A DNA stretch of 11,603 nucleotides from NCBI GenBank assembly GCA_026770585.1, contig MU646782.1, positions 39,341 to 50,943 of the forward strand, read 5' to 3'. Positions 1 through 4,755 of this stretch are shown here, one piece after another. Source of the DNA: Baffinella frigidus (Eukaryota; Cryptophyceae; Cryptomonadales; Baffinellaceae). The position numbers were made by a program, and so were the translations under genes. Under the pieces are notes generated by a model that did no database searches, was not told the origin of the DNA, and worked only from the letters and a program-made list of their open reading frames with translations. Numbering within the stretch: the stretch's first letter is position 1; each line of letters opens with the position of its first letter.

Positions 1-82
1 CATTGCCTAGGACCTCCTACCGTAGGCCGAGGGATCCTAGGACCAAAAAGTCTCGGCCTACGGTAGGAGGTCCTAGGCAATG
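1..82. repeat. Perfect inverted repeat, 31-bp arms
   Basis: Bases 1-31 are exactly complementary to 52-82, around a 20-bp spacer. The arm contains CCTAGGACCTCC and TACCGTAGGCC, motifs that recur in the hairpins at 2111-2160, 2386-2440 and 8973-9029 and in the intron at 1033-1070. The window starts at the outer edge of the left arm, so the full extent and any target duplication cannot be judged. It is probably a short non-autonomous element of the same small GC-rich hairpin group. Confidence 0.85.
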
Positions 83-255
83 CCGTAGGCCTAACTACCC
101 CATTTTCAGGACGTTACCCTATTAAAGTGGCGTACACCACTCGGCGTTCCAACGCGTGGTGTAAGGTATGCCCCATAGGACACGTGGCCACGCCCCCCTG
201 TCCGTTGCGGGCGGCAACACCACGCCACTTTTTTTGCCCGCCGCGCAGAGCGTCA
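83..255. other. No gene seen
   Basis: The stretch between the first hairpin and the first introner-like copy has short open frames without recognisable protein features. It holds a short imperfect inverted repeat around GTACACCACTC and GCGTGGTGTA (about 131-172) and nothing else that can be named. Confidence 0.5.
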
Positions 256-410
256 CCGCTCCTCAGAGAGATTGATAATTTATTGCCGAACAACCAGCGT
301 CAGCGCCGCACATGCTCGGCGCATTGTGCCACTTACTGTACCCCGTGTCGGCCGCTCATCCGAGCATTTTCCGGATGGGTTCTAACTCCACCTCCTACCA
401 TCCGCTCCTC
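256..410 (-). mobile_element. Introner-like element, copy 1 (antisense)
   Basis: Read on the minus strand, the element runs from about 401 to 265. It starts GGTAGGAGGTGGAG, continues through a conserved GCTC-NNNN-GAGC hairpin (354-365) and a TTGTTCGGCAATAA motif, and ends in ATCAATCTCTCT. It aligns along its length with the + copy at 6296-6455 and the minus copy at 1837-1955. It is flanked by the direct repeat CCGCTCCTC (256-264 and 402-410), a 9-bp target-site duplication. The GTAGG start would resemble a 5' splice site if the element were transcribed from the minus strand; no gene is seen on that strand here. Confidence 0.75.
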
Positions 411-767
411 ACCCTCCCCAGTACCACAACGCGTCAAGGCATGCGCGGCTATTTGGCAATAAATTACCACCCTCTGGTAATTTACCTCTCTCTCGCTCCG
501 CAGGCTGCCTGGCTGCCAAAAGATAAATTCAACGGAGTAGCGAGCCATGGGATTGTGTAGTAGGCTACAGCTCTATCGCTCTTTGGAACGAACACACGCA
601 GGGAAAACACAACCTAAAACCCCATCCCTATGCAGGCTGCCTGGCCCTCCGCAGTTCCACAACGCCTAACGGAGTGTGCGGTACTGGCGCTGGTTGTTTG
701 GCAATAACGCTGGTTGTCTGGCAATTAAAACGCTGGTTGGTTGGGAATAACCTCTCTCTCGCCGCAG
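411..767 (+). repeat. Duplicated introner 3'-half segments before the methyltransferase exon
   Basis: Two related segments (about 416-516 and 651-785) each run from CCACAACGC through TTTGGCAATAA to CCTCTCTCTCGC, CGCAG and GCTGCCTGGCTGCC. They match only the 3' part of the introner-like element. The 14-mer GCAGGCTGCCTGGC occurs at 500-513, 632-645 and 764-777, so the second segment is bracketed by direct copies. A short tandem repeat, CGCTGGTTG plus TYTGGCAATAA, occurs three times at 689-750. The last copy gives the pyrimidine tract and CAG acceptor (765-767) of the exon at 768. No upstream methyltransferase exon could be recognised in 1-767. Confidence 0.65.
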
Positions 768-1760
768 GCTGCCTGGCTGCCGCGTGCGCCCTCGACGTCC
801 CGCTTCGCTCCTCCACGTTCGACGCCGCCATCTCCATCGCGGTGCTCCACCACATCGCGTCCCCCGAGCGGAGACGCCGCGCTGTCGCAGAGCTGTTGCG
901 GGTGGTCAAAGTTGGAGGGCGCGTGTTGGTCTACGCGTGGGCGATCGATCAGGCAATGCACCCTAACCCCTTCACACGACCATATCCCTCAACTGGCCAT
1001 GCCGTCAAATGTGACGGCCACGAGGTCCTGGGCAGGTCCTAGGGCCCTACGGTAGGGTGGAGGGGCCTACTGGCCACTCGAGGGATATGGTCATCCTGAA
1101 ACGTAGACCTTTGTCCTCCGGGTGCGGCCCGAATCCCGGATCCCTGAATCGGGAACCTCAACCCTAAACCTCAACCCTAACCAGGCTGCTGGGTCCCGCT
1201 TCCACTTCTCCGATGCCGACACCCTTGTGCCGTGGACGCTCGGCGCAGCGGGCAGCAACGACAGCAAAGACAGCGACGGCGGTGGCGGCATCGGAGGCGG
1301 CGGGGGCGGCGGGGGTATCAGCTACCCGATCTTGCCTGTCCTCGGTGCGGAGGTGGGGGAAGACTGCGCGGGTGGGCGAGACACCCCGAGCTTGCGTCAG
1401 GAGGCTGACGAGGATGCGAATGCCGAAGAGGGGGAGGGCGCGGAGGAAGAGCGGGGGGCGCGGGAGGGCAGTGGGAGGGGTGCGGGTGGGAGGGGCGGGT
1501 CTCGGCATACGCGCGTGCGTCAGGAGGCCCACGAGGATGTCGAAGAGGGGGGGGGCAGCGAGAGGGGCGCGGGCGTGAGGGACGGGTCTCCTAGGGGGGG
1601 GGCAGTTTCTCATGAGCAGCAAGGACCCCACATGCGGTACTGCCACCTGTACGCGGCGGGCGAGCTCTCGAGGCTGTGTGCGGAGGTGCCTGGCGCGCGC
1701 GTGGACTCCGAGGAGTGGGACTGCTCCAATGTGGCCGTCGCGCTCACCCGCGTCGCGTGA
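768..1760 (+). CDS. Trm9/ALKBH8-type tRNA wobble-uridine methyltransferase, last two exons (5' part missing)
   Basis: The encoded protein resembles the SAM-dependent methyltransferases Trm9 (yeast) and the ALKBH8 methyltransferase domain, which act with Trm112 to complete mcm5U at the tRNA wobble position. The proposed exons are 768-952 and 1185-1760 (stop TGA 1758-1760), joined in phase 0. The first encodes CALDVPLRSSTFDAAISIAV, then LHHIAS and VGGRVLVYAWAIDQ, the family's central and C-terminal methyltransferase motifs. The second begins with an FSDADTLVPWTL segment comparable to the DVFVPWV motif and ends with RYCHLYAAGELSRLC and a diverged tail. Between them lie about 115 residues of Gly/Arg/Glu-rich low complexity, longer than typical, containing an internal duplication (1392-1510 against 1518-1595). 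SAM motif I (the VLDLGCGNGKY type) is absent, so upstream exons lie outside the window or are lost. The family call is by eye from motifs; confidence in it is high, in intactness moderate. Confidence 0.85.
953..1184 (+). other. Intron of the methyltransferase gene, possible GC-AG
   Basis: The family motif WAIDQ ends at CAG 950-952, followed by GCAATG, and the next conserved segment resumes after CCAG at 1184, both in phase 0. This gives a 232-nt GC-AG intron. An alternative GT donor, GAG|GTCCTG at 1025, is also in phase 0 and would exonise 24 codons, including the left arm of the palindrome inside this intron. The 3' end carries telomere-like CCCTAAAC and CCCTAACC units (1158-1183) in place of a plain pyrimidine tract. 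Confidence 0.65.
978..1092. mobile_element. MITE-like palindrome inside the methyltransferase intron
   Basis: Terminal inverted repeats GACCATATCCCTC (978-990) and its complement (1080-1092) are extended by TGGCCA on both sides, giving arms of about 22 bp. The interior has CCTAGGGCCCTACGGTAGGG-type motifs like the small GC-rich hairpins elsewhere. No clear target duplication was found. The element occupies half of the intron. Confidence 0.7.
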
Positions 1761-2018
1761 CTGATTGCGCTTGATAGCGTGGGACTGGAAGATAATACAC
1801 CTATTGTCGGCCGTCGCCCTCACGCACGTCGCGTGAAAGATTGATGATTTATTCCCAAACAATCATCGGCAGTGACGCCTTGTGCCACTTACTGTACCCC
1901 GTGTCGGCCGCTCGTACGAGCATTTTTCGGATGGATTCTAACTCCACCTTCTACATCGCGTGACTCCTCGCGATTTCTCGCGTGGGACTGGAGGAGAATA
2001 CACTATTGTCGTCTCTGC
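1751..2018 (+). repeat. Duplicated 3' end of the methyltransferase gene flanking an introner-like copy
   Basis: The segment 1751-1818 (CGTCGCGTGACT, then AGCGTGGGACTGGA, then AATACACCTATTGTCG) recurs at about 1955-2018 with small differences. The first copy starts inside the last codons of the methyltransferase gene. The two copies bracket the antisense introner-like element at 1829-1963, so a tandem duplication of the gene end and an insertion are superimposed here. Confidence 0.75.
1829..1963 (-). mobile_element. Introner-like element, copy 3 (antisense)
   Basis: On the minus strand the element starts TGTAGAAGGTGGAG at 1955, has GCTC-GTAC-GAGC, GACACGGGGTACAGTAAG and GTTTGGGAATAA, and ends near 1837 in ATCAATCTT. 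It is flanked by the 8-bp direct repeat TCGCGTGA (1829-1836 and 1956-1963). It aligns closely with the copies at 265-401 and 6296-6455 but lacks about 40 bp of the latter. The four-base loop of the GCTC...GAGC hairpin differs in all three copies while the stem is unchanged, suggesting a conserved structure. Confidence 0.75.
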
Positions 2019-2075
2019 CTCGCAGGAGAAATACAACATTGCCTGCAGCGCCGTGCACGTGTTTCGAGAATGTCT

Positions 2076-2195
2076 ACAGGGGTACCTCGCTCGTAAGAAA
2101 CAGCCCCCCCCCCTAGGCACACCGAAGGGCCCTAGGGATAGGCCTACTGTAGGGTCCCAGGGGGGCGCGTTTTCTTATGAACGAGGTGCCTCTGT
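2076..2195. repeat. GC-rich hairpin element, copy 1
   Basis: An imperfect palindrome: ACAGGGGTACCTCGCTCGTA and AAGAAAC in the left arm pair with GTTTTCTTATGAACGAGG and TGCCTCTGT in the right arm. The centre contains GGGCCCTAGGG and CCTACTGTAGGG. It is closely related to the element at 2349-2466, and both follow a GCACGT motif. An 8-mer TACAGGGG sits at both ends (2075-2082 and 2195-2202), but it overlaps the terminal repeat, so it is not a safe target duplication. Confidence 0.75.
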
Positions 2196-2348
2196 ACAGG
2201 GGACCATGTGCTGGGTTGGTCTCAGAATCACCTGCCGATAGCGTGCGTCTGGTTAATTTCGAGAGCCCATTGAGTACTGTGACCGCATCACTGAGATACC
2301 ATTAGGCCTTTCCTGCCCTACAGCTGTGCTGCTGCCGCCCCTGCACGT

Positions 2349-2466
2349 ACAGGGGCACCTCGCTCATAACAAACTGCTGCCGCCTAGGACCCTACAGTAG
2401 GCCTATGCCTAGGGCCTTGTTGTGGTCCTAGGGGCGGGGCGGTTTCTTATGAGCGAGGTACCTGTA
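2349..2466. repeat. GC-rich hairpin element, copy 2
   Basis: Left arm ACAGGGGCACCTCGCTCATAA pairs with TTATGAGCGAGGTACCTGT on the right. The centre holds CCTAGGACCCTACAGTAGG and GTCCTAGGGG. It shares arms and centre with the element at 2076-2195, so the two are members of one family. Target duplication is not evident. Confidence 0.75.
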
Positions 2467-2715
2467 AGGGGGGTACAGAGCAAGCGTACGCCCCGAGCCA
2501 GTCCTCCAAGAGTGGCTCCTTTTACTCCATTTCCAGGATGAGGAAACCCCTTCAGGGTTCCTCGATTACTCAACTAAGTAATGGCTCCAAGGGTAGGCCT
2601 ACGGCCTAGAGCGTACCAGCTCTCTCTCAGGGAGTCCTACTGTCCTAGTACTCCGTTACAGTACCCCTGTACGACGCATCGCCTAGACTTGCCAGCACAC
2701 GTGTTCAGGCGAGGC
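2467..2715. other. No gene seen
   Basis: The open frame at 2581-2799 runs into the following palindromic element and shows no recognisable protein feature. Nothing else is supported in this stretch. Confidence 0.5.
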
Positions 2716-2864
2716 CAGTTCATCTCCACAAAAGTTTTAAATAATTGCTTTTGGCGCAACGAAATTCACTACACAAATGCTCTACTATTACTTTTATGAG
2801 AAAATCGTGTAGTAATTTTCGTTGCCCAAAAGCAATTAATCGATACTTTTGTGGAGATTCAAGT
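2716..2864. mobile_element. MITE-like palindrome (141 bp), same subfamily as 9721-9861
   Basis: The element 2720-2860 begins TCATCTCCACAAAAG and ends with CTTTTGTGGAGATTC; the arms pair over about 55 bp. The inner arms carry the shared core ACTACACAAATGCT and GTGTAGTAATTTTCGTT. Flanks are CAGT (2716-2719) and AAGT (2861-2864), a 4-bp target duplication with one mismatch. Length and sequence match the element at 9721-9861, which has a perfect 4-bp duplication. Confidence 0.85.
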
Positions 2865-2988
2865 GGAGCGACCGCTCCTCCTGCACCAAAGTCAACAATC
2901 TGCCCCCAGTGTCCATCTACATCGCCTCAGCAGGCTTAGCTACCCACCAATCATCGACTCGCAAGTTTCTCAGCCTGCGCCGCACCTT

Positions 2989-3028
2989 GCCTTCATAGCC
3001 CTCGACCGCGGTCGAGGGCTATGAAGGC
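2989..3028. repeat. Perfect 40-bp palindrome with no spacer
   Basis: Bases 2989-3008 (GCCTTCATAGCCCTCGACCG) are exactly complementary to 3009-3028, with no loop. The centre is CCGCGG. Spacer-free palindromes of this length can extrude cruciforms. No matching copy elsewhere in the window was found. It might be a protein-binding site, a very short element or an assembly fold-back. Confidence 0.9.
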
Positions 3029-3366
3029 CCGGCAGGCGGGCTAGGTCAGGACCCGCCACCGTGCAATATCTCCCCGACAACAACCACGCCAGATTGCAGG
3101 TGGGGGTTGAAAACCGCGTCTGAAAGTTTTAAACCGCGATGTTTTAAAATGTTTTAAACCGCGTCTGAAGGCGGTTATCGGCTGTTGAAAACCACTGCCC
3201 TCAGGAGGAATCGACTTTTGGCGACCCCTTCCAAGGCTCTGGCGTGGAAGGATGGCAACAAGGAGCGGAGAAGCGGAACACGGGGCATTTTCATCCCGCA
3301 TTGGCCAGCGGTGATGGTAGCATAGATGCGACACATTTTATGTTCAAGAGACGTCCCTGGAGGGAG
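3029..3366. other. Non-coding stretch with AAACCGCG repeats
   Basis: AAACCGCG occurs at 3111, 3131 and 3156. AAACCGCGTCTGAA occurs twice (3111 and 3156), interleaved with GTTTTAAA. The minus-strand open frame across 3041-3334 is built from these repeats and shows no recognisable feature. No gene is supported. Confidence 0.5.
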
Positions 3367-3535
3367 GATCTCATCCGGTCAGGTATTTAAATTAAATGCT
3401 CGGGAGTTCCCCGAATGTACGAAAATTACTACACATGATCTTTTGGACACGACTCTTTTATCGCTTGTGTAGTGATTTTCGTTTTATGGGGAACTCCGCC
3501 GAGCATTTAAATTAAATACCTGGCCGGATGAGATC
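3367..3535. mobile_element. MITE-like palindrome (161 bp) with GATC duplication
   Basis: The element 3371-3531 begins TCATCCGGTCAGGTATTTAA and ends ATACCTGGCCGGATGA. Arms pair over about 65 bp, reaching the core CGAAAATTACTACACA and TGTGTAGTGATTTTCG. It is flanked by perfect 4-bp repeats GATC (3367-3370 and 3532-3535). Its ends and core match other elements here, but the arm segment between them (ATTTAAATTAAATGCTCGG, GAGTTCCCC) is its own. Confidence 0.9.
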
Positions 3536-3590
3536 GTGCGTGCCTGCGACACACAGCACGAGACCGTGTTCGCAGGCGAAGCGTCGCCAC

Positions 3591-3756
3591 CACCAGCCCT
3601 CGCGGTTTGGGCAAATGGCAAATTACGTACCAGTTTTAAAACTCTAAACACCTTTGCTTCTGGAGTTGTAAAAATAACCCACGTCGGAATCCGACGGTCT
3701 GCAAGGGCATTACGTACCGCCAATTCGATCTTTTGCCCAAACTGTGAGGGTTGGTT
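3591..3756. mobile_element. MITE-like palindrome, CCCTCAC family, copy 1
   Basis: The left end CACCAGCCCTCGCGGTTTGG and right end CCAAACTGTGAGGGTTGG are inverted repeats, extended by GGGCAAA. The interior contains GTCGGAATCCGAC and ATTACGTACC at both sides. It is related to 6035-6171 and, in inverse orientation, to the truncated copy at 7713-7850. The translated frame is conserved between the copies only because the DNA is, so it is not treated as a gene. No target duplication is visible. Confidence 0.8.
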
Positions 3757-3968
3757 ACTGATTACTGATTACTGAATTTATTAAAGAGGTTTCGCCGTTA
3801 TTGCCTAACCTGTGCCATTACCAGACTGTGATCGGTCCATTTTATACCCCGCTCAGTCTGTCTCCGAGGGATGCTCCCCGAAGATTGGCGCAGAAGAGGC
3901 AGACGACGAAGAAGAAGGAGAGGTTTTGTAGGTCCACGATGAGGAGTTACTGATTACTGATCACTGAA
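3755..3968 (+). repeat. Direct repeat TTACTGATTACTGAT, two copies
   Basis: A 22-bp block of TTACTGATTACTGAT followed by TACTGAA or CACTGAA occurs at 3755-3776 and 3947-3968. The first copy abuts the palindrome ending near 3756. The DNA between them (3777-3946) has no supported gene. On the minus strand it loosely resembles a decayed introner-like element (GGCAATAAC, CACAGT and GAGCGG in the right order), but this is weak. Confidence 0.6.
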
Positions 3969-4154
3969 TCCGTAATAAGTAACTAACGAACCATATAATT
4001 CGACCTCATCGATATAGACCTATCATTCCCCTGGGTTCCAGAAAAGGGAGGAGTCGGATTGGTTAATCGATCGTCAGATCGGTTAGTCAATGGTGGCAGG
4101 GTCGAAACGTCAAGCAAAACGCCCCAAAACACATTCATGTTAGCAGGACAGCGA
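3969..4154. other. No gene seen
   Basis: Short frames only, without recognisable features. The DNA leads into a segment that is duplicated downstream. Confidence 0.5.
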
Positions 4155-4480
4155 ACGAGCCAGGGAGCTAGGGGAGAGGCGTCGGGCCCTAGTAGCTGGG
4201 TGCCAATGGCTAGCATCGTCATGCCGGACGTCTCGTCATGCCAAACGTCAACCCGTCTGGAGCTATTTCATCCGGACGAGTATTTCTGAGAAATACGATT
4301 TCGGGGACCACCGATGCTATTTCGGTGTATCTTAAGGCTATATATTGTGAAGTTACTGCTACGAAAGGCCAATATCAACAGCCCCTAAGCCTTAATATAC
4401 ACCAAAATCGTATTCCTCAGAAATACTCGCCGTGATGATATTGGACCTATTGGAGATCCCATTGGAGCTTTATTGAGCAC
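4155..4480 (+). repeat. Segmental repeat, copy A (paired with 5783-6200)
   Basis: The backbone is GCCAGGGAGCTAGGG, then GGGTGCCAATGGCTAGCATC, then CTGGAGCT, then GGACCTATTGG. The same order is found at 5783-6200. Copy A has one palindromic insertion, at 4268-4438, and lacks the two found in copy B, so each copy acts as the empty site for the other. It lies upstream of the second gene. Confidence 0.85.
4264..4442. mobile_element. MITE-like palindrome (171 bp) with TATT duplication
   Basis: The element 4268-4438 begins TCATCCGGACGAGTATTTCT and ends AGAAATACTCGCCGTGATGA. The arms extend inward through GAAATACGATTT and CGGTGTAT to a loop near 4340-4385. Flanks are perfect TATT copies (4264-4267 and 4439-4442). 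The paralogous site in copy B (around 6025-6035 joined to 6172) lacks this element. Confidence 0.9.
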
Positions 4481-4755
4481 AGTACGGCAGTCGCGCACAT
4501 TGCTGTGATCGCTGGGCGCAACGCCAGGATGGGCACTGCAGCGGGACGGCGATGACGTGCATTTGCCATTCACAGACGTAGTACGGCTGGGAGGACAGCA
4601 GCTCCTTCATCCTTTAGGTTCCTTTAGGTCCTTTAGGTTTTAATTTCTCCCAACATAGCCCAACGACACGCCCTTCCGTAGAAAGGACTGCAGAGAAAAC
4701 AATGTTCAAAACATGAAGTTCGGAGTGCGGCACTGGTCAAACAAAAAAATCCTGA
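4481..4755. other. No clear gene; telomere-like CCTTTAGGT repeats at 4611-4640
   Basis: Three tandem CCTTTAGGT-type units occur at 4611-4640, in G-rich orientation, resembling degenerate TTTAGGG telomere repeats. Otherwise the stretch has no recognised feature. It could contain the promoter or 5' exons of the gene that follows, but no motif supports that. Confidence 0.45.

Noticed and set aside
1164-1862. Minus-strand open frame of 232 codons opposite the methyltransferase exon
   Set aside because: It is the reverse of a GC-rich, purine-biased exon whose sense product ends in recognised Trm9 motifs; the antisense product is Pro/Arg-rich without features.
2581-2939. Short open frames around 2581-2939
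   Set aside because: They read through the palindromic element 2720-2860 and contain no recognisable motif.
3484-3775. Open frames on both strands with a product similar to that at 7699-7850
   Set aside because: The similarity comes from copies of one palindromic element; the frame is broken in the second copy and absent from the third, so there is no sign of protein-level selection.
3777-3880. Decayed fourth introner-like copy on the minus strand
   Set aside because: Several motifs appear in order (GAGCGG, CACAGT, GGCACA, GGCAATAAC), but spacing differs and no flanking direct repeat was found.
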